Counted from the first letter of the stretch, positions 34,629 to 44,529 are shown. The stretch: 64,000 nt of DNA from Mycobacterium sp. 1274756.6 (GCF_001668625.1 NZ_LZLJ01000060.1:1-64000), one strand, 5' to 3'. The notes: generated from the sequence alone by a model not told the origin. A program made the numbers and translations.

Positions 34629-35489
34629 ATGGCGAAGTTAGAGCCGAAGTACGAAGAACTGCAGTCGATCTACGACATCTCCGATGAGTTCTACGAGCTG
34701 TTCCTCGGTCCCACCATGGGCTACACCTGTGGATACTTCGAACGCGAGGACATGACCACCAGCGAGGCGCAGAACGCCAAGTTCGATCTGGCGCTGGGCA
34801 AGCTGGGCCTGGAACCGGGCATGACCCTGCTGGACATCGGCTGCGGCTGGGGCGGCGGCATGCAGCGGGCGCTGGAGAACTACGACATCAACGTGATCGG
34901 CCTGACGATCAGCAAGAACCAGCAGAAGGCCGCCCAGGCCCGGCTGGCCAAGATCCCGACCGAGCGCAAGGTCGAGGTCCGGCTGCAGGGCTGGGAGGAG
35001 TTCGACGAGAAGGTCGACCGGATCGTGTCGATCGGCGCGTTCGAGCACTTCGGGTTCGAGCGCTACGAGCCGTTCTTCGAAATGGCCTACAACGCCCTGC
35101 CCGACGACGGGCGGATGCTGCTGCACACCATCTGCGTGCACGACTTCCGCGACCCCGACGCCGAGCACCCGCCGGTGACGATCAGCACCGCCAAGTTCAC
35201 CAAGTTCATCATGGACGAGATCTTCCCGGGCGGCCGACTGCCGACCATCGCGATGGTCGAGGAGCACGCCGACCAGGCCGGGTTCACCCTGACCCGCCGC
35301 CAGTCGCTGCAGCAGCACTACGTGCGCACCCTGGAGTTGTGGGCCGAGGCGCTGCACGCCAACAAGGAGCGCGCCCTTGCGGTGCAGGGCCAGGAGGCCT
35401 ACGACCGGTTCGACAAGTACCTGGTCGGCTGCGCGGACCTGTTCCGGGGCGGCTACACCGACATCAACCAGTTCACGCTGCAGAAGTAA
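34629..35489 (+). CDS. Cyclopropane/mycolic acid methyltransferase family protein
   Basis: 286 residues of the mycolic-acid SAM methyltransferase family: SIYDISDEFYELFLGPTMGYTCGYFE, SAM motif DIGCGWGGG, VIGLTISKNQ, LQGWEEF, DRIVSIGAFEHFG and a C-terminal GCADLFRGG...FTLQK. The sequence is closest by eye to UmaA/MmaA1-type enzymes, which modify meromycolate chains. M. tuberculosis has four tandem paralogues here; this genome shows one. Start chosen at MAKLEP with GGAG 9 nt upstream. Exact reaction (methyl branch, cyclopropane or none) cannot be assigned. Confidence 0.93.
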   Translation: MAKLEPKYEELQSIYDISDEFYELFLGPTMGYTCGYFEREDMTTSEAQNAKFDLALGKLGLEPGMTLLDIGCGWGGGMQRALENYDINVIGLTISKNQQKAAQARLAKIPTERKVEVRLQGWEEFDEKVDRIVSIGAFEHFGFERYEPFFEMAYNALPDDGRMLLHTICVHDFRDPDAEHPPVTISTAKFTKFIMDEIFPGGRLPTIAMVEEHADQAGFTLTRRQSLQQHYVRTLELWAEALHANKERALAVQGQEAYDRFDKYLVGCADLFRGGYTDINQFTLQK

Positions 35490-35545
35490 GCAGCACGCAG
35501 AAACGGACCGCGGCGCGGCGCCTGTCCTCGGACGGGCTCCGCGCC

Positions 35546-35573
35546 GCAGTGCTTTGCGGCGGCAGTGCTTTGC
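35546..35573. repeat. 16-bp tandem duplication
   Basis: GCAGTGCTTTGC occurs at 35546-35557 and again at 35562-35573, within GC-rich sequence after the methyltransferase gene. Confidence 0.7.
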
Positions 35574-35602
35574 GCGGCGCCGCAGCCCCCGAAAACGCAG
35601 CC

Positions 35603-35634
35603 GGCCCCACACCGGCGGAAAACCGGGTGGGGCC
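35603..35634. terminator. Bidirectional terminator between the mycolate methyltransferase gene and rplA
   Basis: GGCCCCAC-A-CCGG pairs with CCGG-GTGGGGCC (one bulged A), loop CGGAAAA. Placed between convergent genes. Confidence 0.8.
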
Positions 35635-35678
35635 AGCTGTCGAGGCGGCCGGTCGGGTCGTCTCCGACCCGAGCCCGC

Positions 35679-36386
35679 TCAGGCCTCGGTGAAGTTACGG
35701 GTCACGGTCGGGTCGACCGGGATGCCCGGGCCGGTGGTGGTCGAGATGACGATCTTCTTCAGGTAGCGGCCCTTGGATGCCGACGGCTTGAGCCGCAGGA
35801 TCTCGTCGAGGGCGGCGCCGTAGTTCTCGGCCAGGTTCTTCTCGTCGAACGAGGCCTTGCCGATCACGAAGTGCAGGTTGGCCTGCTTGTCGGCGCGGAA
35901 GTTGATCTTGCCGCCCTTGATGTCGGCGACGGCCTTGGCCACGTCCGGGGTGACGGTGCCGGTCTTGGGGTTGGGCATCAGCCCGCGCGGCCCCAGCACC
36001 CGGGCGATCCGACCGACCTTGGCCATCTGGTCGGGGGTGGCGATGGCGGCGTCGAAGTCGGTGAACCCGCCCTGGATCCGCTCGATCAGGTCGTCGCCGC
36101 CGACGATGTCGGCGCCCGCGGCGGTGGCCTGCTCGGCCTTCTCCCCCACGGCGAACACCGCCACCCGGGCGGTCTTGCCGGTGCCGTGCGGCAGGTTCAC
36201 GGTGCCGCGCACCATCTGGTCGGCCTTGCGCGGGTCGATGCCGAGCCGGATCGCCACCTCGACGGTGGCGTCCTGCTTGGTCGAGCCGGTCTCCTTGGCC
36301 AGCTTGGCCGCCTCCAGCGGGCTGTAGAGGTTGTCGCGGTCCACCTTCTCGGCGGCGGCGCGGTAGAACTTGCTCTTCTTGCTCAT
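35679..36386 (-). CDS. rplA: 50S ribosomal protein L1
   Basis: 235 residues, MSKKSKFYR to TRNFTEA, with [15 protein letters not shown] and the SKGRYLKK motif of L1, the L1-stalk protein and an mRNA-binding autoregulator in bacteria. The internal ATG (MSKKSK) is chosen; the 51-nt upstream extension is not conserved. Follows rplK by 76 nt and ends facing the bidirectional terminator. Confidence 0.99.
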   Translation of the reverse strand: MSKKSKFYRAAAEKVDRDNLYSPLEAAKLAKETGSTKQDATVEVAIRLGIDPRKADQMVRGTVNLPHGTGKTARVAVFAVGEKAEQATAAGADIVGGDDLIERIQGGFTDFDAAIATPDQMAKVGRIARVLGPRGLMPNPKTGTVTPDVAKAVADIKGGKINFRADKQANLHFVIGKASFDEKNLAENYGAALDEILRLKPSASKGRYLKKIVISTTTGPGIPVDPTVTRNFTEA

Positions 36387-36462
36387 GTGTTCATCCCATC
36401 GGTGTTGAAAGGAGCCGTGGTCGGCGGGCCGAAGCAAGCCCTCCCACGGGGTGGGGTGTAGA

Positions 36463-36891
36463 TTATTCGACGGTGATCCCCATCGACCGGGCGGTGCCGG
36501 CGATGATCTTCGCGCCGGCCTCGACGTCGTTGGCGTTGAGGTCGGCCTTCTTGGTCTCGGCGATCTCGCGCACCTGGTCCCAGGTCACCTTGGCGACCTT
36601 GTTGGTGTGCGGCTCGCCGGAGCCCTTGCCCACCCCGGCGGCCTTGAGCAGCAGCTTGGCGGCCGGCGGGGTTTTCAGCACGAAGTCGAAGCTGCGGTCC
36701 TCAAAGACGGTGATCTCCACCGGCACCACGTTGCCGCGCTGGTTCTCCGTCGCGGCGTTGTAGGCCTTGCAGAAGTCCATGATGTTGACGCCGTGCTGAC
36801 CCAGCGCCGGACCGACCGGCGGGGCGGGGTTGGCCTGCCCGGCCTCGATCTGCAGTTTGATCAGCCCGATGACCTTTTTCTTCGGGGCCAT
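36463..36891 (-). CDS. rplK: 50S ribosomal protein L11
   Basis: 142 residues: [37 protein letters not shown] is the standard L11 N-terminus and RSMGITVE the end. Part of the GTPase-associated centre and target of thiopeptides. ATG with GAAAGGACC upstream; 59 nt downstream of nusG. Confidence 0.99.
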   Translation of the reverse strand: MAPKKKVIGLIKLQIEAGQANPAPPVGPALGQHGVNIMDFCKAYNAATENQRGNVVPVEITVFEDRSFDFVLKTPPAAKLLLKAAGVGKGSGEPHTNKVAKVTWDQVREIAETKKADLNANDVEAGAKIIAGTARSMGITVE

Positions 36892-36950
36892 GAGTGGGGT
36901 CCTTTCTCGGCTTGGGTCGTCGCGGGCGAAACCACGCGACGGGATCGCTG

Positions 36951-37745
<795 letters not shown>

Positions 37746-37785
37746 CTATCGCTTCAGCTCGGGGGCGAACCCTCTCGCTGCCGGG

Positions 37786-38199
37786 TCAGGTGTTCTGTCC
37801 GAAGACCAGCATCACCAGCTTGGCCAGACCGTAGTCGGACAGCGCCACCAGCGCGACCATGAACACCAGGAACGCCAGCACCACCGAGGTGTAGGTGATC
37901 ATCTGCTTCTTGTTCGGCCAGATCACCTTGCGCAGTTCGTTGACGACCTGCTTGAGGTAGTTGAAGACGAACAGGAACGGGTTGCGGGACGGACCGGTGC
38001 GGGCCTTCTTGGCCTTCTTGGTCTTCTTCGTCGCGCTACCGACGTCGGCACCGGCCCGCGCCGGCTCCTTCGCCGCGCCGGTCTCGGTAGCGATGCGCTG
38101 CCGCTTGCCGCTGGGCCGCTTCGGCTGGGTCACCACAGCGGACTGCCCACCGGCGTCCCCGGTGTCAGCGGCGTCGGCACCGTCGCGCTCGTCGCTCAC
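37786..38199 (-). CDS. secE: Protein translocase subunit SecE
   Basis: 137 residues. A long charged cytoplasmic N-terminus (Asp/Ala-rich, then Lys-rich [11 protein letters not shown]) is followed by the conserved [15 protein letters not shown] and one membrane helix ([17 protein letters not shown]). Clamps SecY in the Sec translocon. GTG start with GGAG at 6 nt; longer versions overlap the gap toward tRNA-Trp and lack support. Confidence 0.96.
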   Translation of the reverse strand: MSDERDGADAADTGDAGGQSAVVTQPKRPSGKRQRIATETGAAKEPARAGADVGSATKKTKKAKKARTGPSRNPFLFVFNYLKQVVNELRKVIWPNKKQMITYTSVVLAFLVFMVALVALSDYGLAKLVMLVFGQNT

Positions 38200-38277
38200 C
38201 GCGCGCTCCTTCGTTCGGTCGTTGGTCATGCTCCGGCGGATACGTCCAGTCTCCACCATCACACGTATTCAGTTGAG

Positions 38278-38350
<73 letters not shown>

Positions 38351-38547
38351 CCGAGGTTGGCAGCCCAACCCGCGTGCTCGGGGCCTCCCCTGCGCGCCGC
38401 CCCGGTGCATCGCTTCGCTCTGCCTCGTCGTCGGCTAACAAGACTGACGCGCTCCCCGTTCAGCCGATCACCGACCGACGGAGGGCGCGTTGGTAGTGGG
38501 AAAACCCCGAGTGGAAAGTGTACCCCGCCGCCACCGTCGGTTACTAA

Positions 38548-39048
38548 TCAGTCCTTGCGGGTGACCTGACCGGTCGCGGGGTCGAACTTGATCTTCACCG
38601 AGTCGTCGCCCTCGTGGCCCATCATCGTGGTGTAGCCCTCCATCACCAGCTCGCCGTCCTCGTCACGCAGGGTGTTGCGGCTCACCACGATGTCGGCGCC
38701 GAACCGCTGGTCGACCGAATCGATCACCATCTGCGCCCAGACCTTGTCGCCGGCGTAGAGCGGGCGGTGGTAGACGAAACGCTGGTCGACCTGCACGATC
38801 TGCATGGTTTCCATGCCGATGTCGACCTTGCGGAAGAAGTCCTGCTGGACCAGCAGCGCGAAGGTGGAGATGAAGGTCAGCGGGGCCACCAGCGCCCGGT
38901 GCCCCAGTTCTTCCGCGGCCGCCTCATCGAAGGTCGCCGGGTCGTCGGCCTTGACCGCCTTGGCGTATTCGCGCACCTTCTCCCGACCCACGATGAAGTA
39001 GTCCGGGTAGTCGTGCACCATCCCCAGGATGTTGGTCTTGAGTGCCAT
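38548..39048 (-). CDS. hadC: (3R)-hydroxyacyl-ACP dehydratase subunit HadC
   Basis: 166 residues with a single hot-dog fold: VHDYPDYFIVGREKVREYAKAV, LVAPLTFISTF, FRKVDIGMETMQIVQVDQRF. HadC is the substrate-binding partner of HadB in the HadBC dehydratase of the FAS-II mycolate elongation cycle. Starts 4 nt after hadB. The longer lineage form with C-terminal VKIKFDPATGQVTRKD is present. Confidence 0.96.
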   Translation of the reverse strand: MALKTNILGMVHDYPDYFIVGREKVREYAKAVKADDPATFDEAAAEELGHRALVAPLTFISTFALLVQQDFFRKVDIGMETMQIVQVDQRFVYHRPLYAGDKVWAQMVIDSVDQRFGADIVVSRNTLRDEDGELVMEGYTTMMGHEGDDSVKIKFDPATGQVTRKD

Positions 39049-39052
39049 CCCG

Positions 39053-39481
39053 CTACGCCAGCTTCGCCGAAGCGGTGGCGCGGCCGAAGATCTTCTTGCC
39101 GTCGTGGGTGGCGGTCAACGCCAGCGTCACGATCTTGGTCTCCGGGTCGGCCGACTTCACCCGGCCGCCGAACACGATCTCGGTGCCGGTGCTGTCGTTG
39201 GGGACCGGGACCACCGCGGTGAACCGCACGTTGTATTCGGTGACCGCGCCCGGGTCGCCGACCCAGGAGGTGACGTAGCCGCCGCCGAGCCCCATGGTCA
39301 GCATGCCGTGGGCAATGGCGGTGTCCAACCCGACCAGCTTGGCGATCTCGTCGTCCCAGTGGATCGGGTTGAGGTCACCGGACACCCCGGCGTAGTTGAC
39401 CAGATCCTGCCGGGTCAGCGGGATCGTCTTCTCCGGCAACTGGTCACCGACCTTCACCGAACTGAATTCACGCAGTGCCAT
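39053..39481 (-). CDS. hadB: (3R)-hydroxyacyl-ACP dehydratase subunit HadB
   Basis: 142 residues, the catalytic subunit. It carries the hydratase-2 motif around SGDLNPIHWDDEIAKLVGL, which contains the catalytic Asp and His, and AIAHGMLTMGLGG. Pairs with HadA or HadC in FAS-II. ATG chosen at MALREFSSV, the family length; this start lies 14 nt inside hadA, so translation is coupled. Confidence 0.97.
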   Translation of the reverse strand: MALREFSSVKVGDQLPEKTIPLTRQDLVNYAGVSGDLNPIHWDDEIAKLVGLDTAIAHGMLTMGLGGGYVTSWVGDPGAVTEYNVRFTAVVPVPNDSTGTEIVFGGRVKSADPETKIVTLALTATHDGKKIFGRATASAKLA

Positions 39482-39947
39482 CGGAAAAGCCACTCTCCCC
39501 ATCTTCTTCGCTACGCCCCGCAAGGGTGGTGTAGGTCTCCTGTACCACTTCGCCGTCCTGGTTGGTGACGATGATCTTGGTGACGATGATGTCGGTGCCG
39601 TGCGCCTGGCGCAGCGAATCCACCGTCACGTCGCAGTAGAGCCGGTCGCCGGCGGTGACCGGCCGGAAGAACTTCAGTACCTGGTCGACCTGCACGATCT
39701 GCGCGTCGTGAATGGCGACCCCGGCGTATTCGAAGAACGCCACCTGTGCCTTGTAGCCGAGCACCGAGGTGAACGTCAGCGGCGTCGGCAACGCGTTGTA
39801 GCCGAGTTCGGCCGCCGTCTCCTCCTCGAAGAACACGTCGTCGTCGTTCTTGACGGCGACCGCGTACTCGCGGATCTTCTCGCGCTCCACCTGGTAGTAG
39901 TCGGGGTAGCGGTACTGCAACCCGACGATCCGCTCCGATACCGTCAC
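39468..39947 (-). CDS. hadA: (3R)-hydroxyacyl-ACP dehydratase subunit HadA
   Basis: 159 residues, hot-dog fold, with LQYRYPDYYQVEREKIREYAVAV, ALPTPLTFTSVLG and AIHDAQIVQVDQVLKFF. HadA is the substrate-binding subunit of HadAB, the target region of thiacetazone and isoxyl. The cysteine reported at residue 61 in M. tuberculosis is not seen in the corresponding stretch YNALPTPL. GTG start with GAGGATCG upstream; 28 nt after rpmG. Confidence 0.96.
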   Translation of the reverse strand: MTVSERIVGLQYRYPDYYQVEREKIREYAVAVKNDDDVFFEEETAAELGYNALPTPLTFTSVLGYKAQVAFFEYAGVAIHDAQIVQVDQVLKFFRPVTAGDRLYCDVTVDSLRQAHGTDIIVTKIIVTNQDGEVVQETYTTLAGRSEEDGESGFSDGTA

Positions 39948-39975
39948 GGTCTGCGATCCTCAACCGGGCGGCGGG

Positions 39976-40143
39976 CTACCGCGATTCGCGGTGCGCTTGG
40001 TGTTTGCCGCAGTTCGGGCAGAACTTCTTCAGCTCGAGGCGGTCCGGGTCGTTGCGGCGGTTCTTGCGGGTGATGTAGTTACGGTGCTTACACACTTCGC
40101 AGGCCAGAGTGATCTTCGGCCGTACATCGGTACTGGAGGCCAC
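39976..40143 (-). CDS. rpmG: 50S ribosomal protein L33, zinc-binding form
   Basis: 55 residues starting at [20 protein letters not shown], then [27 protein letters not shown]. Four cysteines (15, 18, 42, 45) make a zinc ribbon, the C+ form of L33. First protein gene of the had cluster, preceded by two tRNA genes. Confidence 0.97.
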   Translation of the reverse strand: MASSTDVRPKITLACEVCKHRNYITRKNRRNDPDRLELKKFCPNCGKHQAHRESR

Positions 40144-40178
40144 GTCTGCTGTCCTCTTTCACAATTGCGGTTGACTTG

Positions 40179-40252
<74 letters not shown>

Positions 40253-40288
40253 TCGGGTACCCGCCGCCAGCCTGCCCGGCGTCCACCG

Positions 40289-40361
40289 AGCCCCCTAACG
40301 GAATCGAACCGTTGACCTTTTCCTTACCATGGAAACGCTCTGCCGACTGAGCTAAGGGGGC
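40289..40361 (-). tRNA. tRNA-Thr (GGT)
   Basis: 73 nt: acceptor GCCCCCT/AGGGGGC, D-arm TAGCTCAGTCGGCAGAGC, anticodon stem TTTCC/GGAAA with GGT anticodon, T-arm AACGGTTCGATTCCGTT. Confidence 0.96.
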
Positions 40362-40446
40362 GCGGCCCGTCGACACTGTCGCGGGCCATCGATGAGGGTA
40401 CAACCTGGCACGCGGCGGCACCAAACCGCGCCTCTAGGCTGGAGCT

Positions 40447-41166
40447 ATGGCTGACGACTCCAACCGCCTCTACTTCCGGCAACTGCTGTCCGGGCGCGAC
40501 TTCGCCGCCGGCGACCCGATCGCCACCCAGATGCGCAACTTCTCCTACCTGATCGGCGACCGGCAGACCGGCGACGCGCTGGTCGTCGACCCCGCCTACG
40601 CCGCCGCCGACCTGGTCGACGCGGTGGAGGCCGACGGGATGCGGCTGGCCGGGGTGCTGGTCAGCCACCACCACCCCGACCACGTCGGCGGCTCGATGAT
40701 GGGCTTCGAGCTCAACGGGCTGCCCGAACTGCTGGAACGGGTCAGCGTCCCGGTGCACGTCAACAAGGAGGAGGCGCAGTGGGTGTCCCGGGTGACCGGG
40801 GTGGCCCTGGGCGATCTGACCGCCCACGAGCACGGCGACACCGTCACCGTCGGCGACATCGACATCGAGTTGCTGCACACCCCCGGGCACACGCCGGGCA
40901 GCCAGTGCTTCCTGCTCGACGGCCGGCTGGTCGCCGGCGACACCCTGTTCCTGGAGGGCTGCGGGCGCACCGACTTCCCCGGCGGGGACTCCGATGCGAT
41001 GTACCGCAGCCTGCAGCAGCTGGCCGCCCTGCCCGGCGACCCGACGGTGTACCCGGGGCACTGGTACTCCGCGGACCCGCACGCCACTCTGTCGGAGGTC
41101 AAACGCACCAACTTCGTCTATCGGCCCGCCAACCTGGAGCAATGGCGGATGCTGATGGGCGGTTGA
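40447..41166 (+). CDS. Glyoxalase II-like metallo-beta-lactamase-fold hydrolase (Rv0634c-like)
   Basis: 239 residues. Metal-binding HxHxDH at 74-79 (SHHHPDHVGG), later histidines in HTPGHTPGS and YPGHWYS, and Asp in AGDTLFLEG, all as in glyoxalase II/persulfide dioxygenase relatives. It likely hydrolyses a thioester such as S-lactoyl-mycothiol, mycobacteria lacking glutathione; the substrate is inferred. TAGGCT (40435-40440) ends 6 nt before the ATG, with a GGAG between. First of three genes in a plus-strand run with the next two. Confidence 0.92.
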   Translation: MADDSNRLYFRQLLSGRDFAAGDPIATQMRNFSYLIGDRQTGDALVVDPAYAAADLVDAVEADGMRLAGVLVSHHHPDHVGGSMMGFELNGLPELLERVSVPVHVNKEEAQWVSRVTGVALGDLTAHEHGDTVTVGDIDIELLHTPGHTPGSQCFLLDGRLVAGDTLFLEGCGRTDFPGGDSDAMYRSLQQLAALPGDPTVYPGHWYSADPHATLSEVKRTNFVYRPANLEQWRMLMGG

Positions 41167-41183
41167 CCTGATATAAGCGGTAG

Positions 41184-42053
41184 ATGAGTTTTCAGCCCGC
41201 CCAGTCCGGAATCGAGCGCTGGGCCGACGACCGGTGGTACGAGATCACCCACGCCGGAGCGGCGGTCTGGGTGGCGGTGGCCGTCTGGGTGGCCTTGGTG
41301 TTCCTGGGGCTGGCGCTGCTGTACGCGGGCCGGCAACTGCGGGCCGGCGCCCGGGTGCGCGCGGCGCGGGAGCGGCCGTATGTGTCGATGTACATGGAGC
41401 CGCACCCGGCCGACTGGCATCTGATCGAGTTGGTGGTGCGCAACTTCGGCCGCACCGCCGCCTACGACATCGGGTTCGACTTCGTCGCCCCGCCGACCGT
41501 GGCCGCCTACGAGAACGCCCAGGACGGCTTCGCCGACGTCATCACGCTGCCGCTGCCGGAGCGGCTGCCCACCCTCGCCCCGGGCCAGGAGTGGCGGCTG
41601 GTGTGGGATTCGGCCCGCGACCGCGACCAGATCGGCAGCCAGATCGAGTCTCGGTTCACCGGGTTCGTCACCTATTTCGACCGCGCCGAGGAGCACGCCG
41701 GGTCGCGGCGCTGGTGGCGGCGGCGTCGTCGCCCGCTGCGCACCGAGGTGGTGCTGGACTGGGAGGAGCTGGCCCCCACCCAGCGCATCGAGTTGATGAC
41801 GAACCATGACCTGGCGCGGCGGGAGAAGCAAAAGCTGGAGCTGCTGCGCGGGGTGCTGACCTACTTCCAGTACGCGGGCAAGGAGAACCGCCCGGAGGTG
41901 CTGCGCGAGGAGATCGAACGGGTCAACCGCGCGGCCCGCGACGTGCAGGACCGCTGGCGCAGCCAGACGGTCGCCGACCCGGCCGACACCGTGCGGTTGA
42001 ATGTGCCCCACGGCCGGCACAGCGGCCGCCCCGACAGTAAGGATCAACCATGA
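41184..42053 (+). CDS. Membrane-anchored protein of unknown function (Rv0633c-like)
   Basis: 289 residues. One N-terminal membrane helix (about 26-49, VWVAVAVWVALVFLGLALLY), then a soluble domain with a beta-rich middle (HLIELVVRNFGRTAAYDIGFDFV, an immunoglobulin-like pattern) and a charged helical C-terminus (RREKQKLELLRGVL). TATAAG (41172-41177) sits 6 nt before the ATG, a strong leaderless signature. It overlaps echA3 by 4 nt. Synteny points to Rv0633c; no function is known to me. Confidence 0.85.
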   Translation: MSFQPAQSGIERWADDRWYEITHAGAAVWVAVAVWVALVFLGLALLYAGRQLRAGARVRAARERPYVSMYMEPHPADWHLIELVVRNFGRTAAYDIGFDFVAPPTVAAYENAQDGFADVITLPLPERLPTLAPGQEWRLVWDSARDRDQIGSQIESRFTGFVTYFDRAEEHAGSRRWWRRRRRPLRTEVVLDWEELAPTQRIELMTNHDLARREKQKLELLRGVLTYFQYAGKENRPEVLREEIERVNRAARDVQDRWRSQTVADPADTVRLNVPHGRHSGRPDSKDQP

Positions 42054-42745
42054 CCGGCCCCGTCAGCTACCGCCGCGACGACGCGATCGCGGTGATCACC
42101 CTCGACGACGGGAAGGTCAACGCGCTGGGTCCGGCGATGCAGCAGGCGATCTCCGCCGCGCTCGACGAGGCCGACCGCGACGACGTCGGCGCGGTGGTGA
42201 TCGGCGGCAACGACCGGGTGTTCAGCGGCGGCTTCGATTTGAAGGTGCTGACCTCCGGGGAGGTCCAGCCCGCGCTGGAGATGCTGCGCGGCGGCTTCGA
42301 GTTGGCCCATCGGGTGCTGACCTACCCCAAGCCGGTGGTGATGGCCTGCACCGGGCACGCGATCGCGATGGGGTCGTTCCTGCTGTGCTGCGGCGACCAC
42401 CGGGTGACCGCACCGGCCCACAACATCCAGGCCAACGAGGTCGCGATCGGGATGACGCTGCCCTATGCGGCGCTGGCGATCCTGGAGCTGCGGTTGACCC
42501 GCTCGGCCTACCAGCAGTCGGTCGGGCTGGCCAAGACCTACTTCGGGGAGAGCGCGCTGGCCGCCGGCTGGGTCGACGAGGTGGTGCTGCCCGATCAGGT
42601 CCGCGCCCGCGCCGAGGAGGCCGCCCGCGAGTTCACCGGGCTCAACCAGCCCGCCCACGCGGCGAGCAAGCTGCGCGCCCGCGCCGACGCGCTGACGGCG
42701 CTGCGCGCGGGGATCGACAACATGGCCGCCGAATTCGGGGTGTAG
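42050..42745 (+). CDS. echA3: Enoyl-CoA hydratase/isomerase family protein (EchA3-like)
   Basis: 231 residues, crotonase fold. Oxyanion-hole segments RVFSGGFDLKVL and TGHAIAMGSFLLCCGDHR; HNIQANEVAIGM retains a glutamate. The C-terminal third is shorter than in EchA8-type hydratases. ATGA overlap with the upstream gene indicates coupling. Position equals Rv0632c, which directly precedes recC in M. tuberculosis; here six other genes intervene. Confidence 0.93.
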   Translation: MTGPVSYRRDDAIAVITLDDGKVNALGPAMQQAISAALDEADRDDVGAVVIGGNDRVFSGGFDLKVLTSGEVQPALEMLRGGFELAHRVLTYPKPVVMACTGHAIAMGSFLLCCGDHRVTAPAHNIQANEVAIGMTLPYAALAILELRLTRSAYQQSVGLAKTYFGESALAAGWVDEVVLPDQVRARAEEAAREFTGLNQPAHAASKLRARADALTALRAGIDNMAAEFGV

Positions 42746-42775
42746 CGGCGCACCGCTCGCCGCCTATTACGGCCG

Positions 42776-43807
42776 CTATTTGGGCCGCGGCACCTGGTGG
42801 GAGCGGCGGAACCGCCGCAGGTAGCGCGGCCAGTCCCAGGTGGTGAGGAACTCGCTAGCGGCGAGGTAGCCGTTGTCGTAGAGCTCGCGCAGCTGCGCGC
42901 GGGTGGCGCCGAAGTCCAGCACGCCGACGTCGGTGGAGTTGACCTGGATGGCGCGCACGCTCACCCACGGCAGGCTCAGATGGGTCTGGTCGTGGCCGAC
43001 CAGCATGGTGGTGACCAGCTTCTCCAGCAGCGCCGACGGGCCGAACCAGCGCAGCGGCTTCAGCGCGGGCACCAGGGCGCTGATGCCCTCCCCGGTGGTG
43101 GGCACCACCGTCACCCCGAACGTGGGCCACTTCGGGGCGTTGCCGTCGGGCCGGTCGAAGGTGTCGATCGGGAAGTTCGACAGCACCCCGCCGTCGACCA
43201 GGGTGGACGCCCGGCCCGCGCAGTCGACCAGCGTGCACGGCCGGTAGAAGAACGGCACCGACATCGAGGCGCGCACCGCGTCGGCCACCGACTGCTCGTC
43301 GGGGTCGAGGCCGTAGACCCGCCGGTAGTCCCACGGCAGTCGCACCAGCTGCCCGGTGGTCAGGTCGGTGACGCTGACCACCGCCCGGTAGCGCCGCTCC
43401 GGCAGCAGGTTCTCGTCGGGGTAGGCCAGGTCGCCGAAGGTGCTGACGCCGAGGTTCTTCAGTTCGCTGCGGATCCAGTCGTGGGCGAAATCGCCGCGGT
43501 AGAGCCCGGTGTCGCGCACCAATCCCCAGGCCTTGCCGGCCAGCGGTAGCGGGGCGGCGTCCCGCCAGCGGCGCAGCGGCACCGACAGCGCCAGCTCGGT
43601 GACCTCGTCGGCGGTGAGCTGATCACCCTGCGCGGAGGCGGCCATGATCGCGCCGACCACCGAGCCGCCGGAGACCCCGGAGACCCGCTCGATGGAATAG
43701 CCGGCGTCCATCAGCGCGACCAGCGCGCCGACCAGCCCGATGAATTTCACCCCGCCGCCGGACAGCACCAGATCGGCGTGCAAAGGTCCCGCCCCGGCTG
43801 GTGCCAC
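42776..43807 (-). CDS. Patatin-like phospholipase
   Basis: 343 residues. Oxyanion loop SGGGVKFIGLVGAL, serine elbow GVSGGS (GxSxG) and the catalytic Asp in VDGGVLSNFPIDTF form the patatin Ser-Asp dyad, so it is likely an acyl hydrolase on phospholipids. GTG start (VAPAGAGPLH) chosen because TAGCAT lies 8 nt upstream and the patatin domain begins soon after; a start 69 nt upstream is possible. Not in this place in M. tuberculosis. Confidence 0.9.
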   Translation of the reverse strand: MAPAGAGPLHADLVLSGGGVKFIGLVGALVALMDAGYSIERVSGVSGGSVVGAIMAASAQGDQLTADEVTELALSVPLRRWRDAAPLPLAGKAWGLVRDTGLYRGDFAHDWIRSELKNLGVSTFGDLAYPDENLLPERRYRAVVSVTDLTTGQLVRLPWDYRRVYGLDPDEQSVADAVRASMSVPFFYRPCTLVDCAGRASTLVDGGVLSNFPIDTFDRPDGNAPKWPTFGVTVVPTTGEGISALVPALKPLRWFGPSALLEKLVTTMLVGHDQTHLSLPWVSVRAIQVNSTDVGVLDFGATRAQLRELYDNGYLAASEFLTTWDWPRYLRRFRRSHQVPRPK

Positions 43808-43880
43808 AGCCTTCGATGCTAGTCGCGTCAGACGCGCCCCGTCTCGGCCTGCGCGCCCCGCCGCCGCCCGCCACAACCCG

Positions 43881-43966
43881 CCGAGTGAAGCTCCATGGCG
43901 GAAAAATCGCCCGCGGAGCTACCTACAGCTTCACTCGGTGCTGTGCAGCATCACTCGGTGCTGTGC
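43881..43966. repeat. Nested inverted and direct repeats between patatin and cyanase genes
   Basis: CCGAGTGAAGCT (43881-43892) pairs with AGCTTCACTCGG (43927-43938). Inside it AGCTCC (43890-43895) can instead pair with GGAGCT (43915-43920). A 16-bp direct repeat TCACTCGGTGCTGTGC follows at 43931-43946 and 43951-43966, and its end can pair with GCACAG. Non-coding. Confidence 0.85.
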
Positions 43967-43998
43967 GGCGGCACAGTCGCGGCGCGCAACGCGGGGCG

Positions 43999-44451
43999 TC
44001 ACTCGGCGGCGACCCACTCATAGGGCAGGAACTTGCCGTCGAAGGTCACCACCACCCGGTCTCCGCCCGGGTGCGGCTTGCGCTGCAGGTCGACGCTGAA
44101 GTTGATGGCGCTCATGATGCCGTCGCCGAACTGCTCGTGGACCAGCTCCTTGATCGCCGGGCCGTAGACCTGCAGCGCCTCGTAGAAGCGGTAGACGGTC
44201 GGGTCGCTCGGCACCGTCGTGGGCAGCCCGCCGCGGTAGGGCACCGCCGCCAGCGCCGCCACCGCCGCGGCGTCCAGGCCGAGCAGCTCCACCAGCACCT
44301 TGCCCTGCTCGGGCGGGATGGGCTGCTGGCCGAGGAGCGCGGAGGTGGTCCAGACCACCGGCCGGTCGATGGCGTCGGCGAGGTCCTGCCAGCTCAGCCC
44401 CTTCTCGAGGCGGGCCACGACGATCTGTTCGGTCAGCTCGTTTCTGTTCAT
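43999..44451 (-). CDS. cynS: Cyanate hydratase (cyanase)
   Basis: 150 residues: N-terminal helical domain (LTEQIVVARLEKGLSWQDLADAI) and C-terminal catalytic domain with VYRFYEALQVYG and DGIMSAINF. The catalytic Arg, Glu and Ser of cyanase are present (R88, E91, S114 counted from MNRNEL). Converts cyanate and bicarbonate to ammonia and CO2. No carbonic anhydrase gene is adjacent, unlike in E. coli. Start MNRNEL chosen over an ATG 12 nt upstream. Confidence 0.96.
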   Translation of the reverse strand: MNRNELTEQIVVARLEKGLSWQDLADAIDRPVVWTTSALLGQQPIPPEQGKVLVELLGLDAAAVAALAAVPYRGGLPTTVPSDPTVYRFYEALQVYGPAIKELVHEQFGDGIMSAINFSVDLQRKPHPGGDRVVVTFDGKFLPYEWVAAE

Positions 44452-44529
44452 ACCGTCCAGCATGCGCTCCGATCAGTACCGTGGTCGACGGGCCTGTCCC
44501 CGCCCGCTCCCGCCCAGCAAAGGAACCGC

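Noticed and set aside
38420..38547. Hairpin ACCGACGG/CCGTCGGT between tRNA-Trp and hadC as a terminator
   Set aside because: The arms are short and far apart; not strong enough to call.
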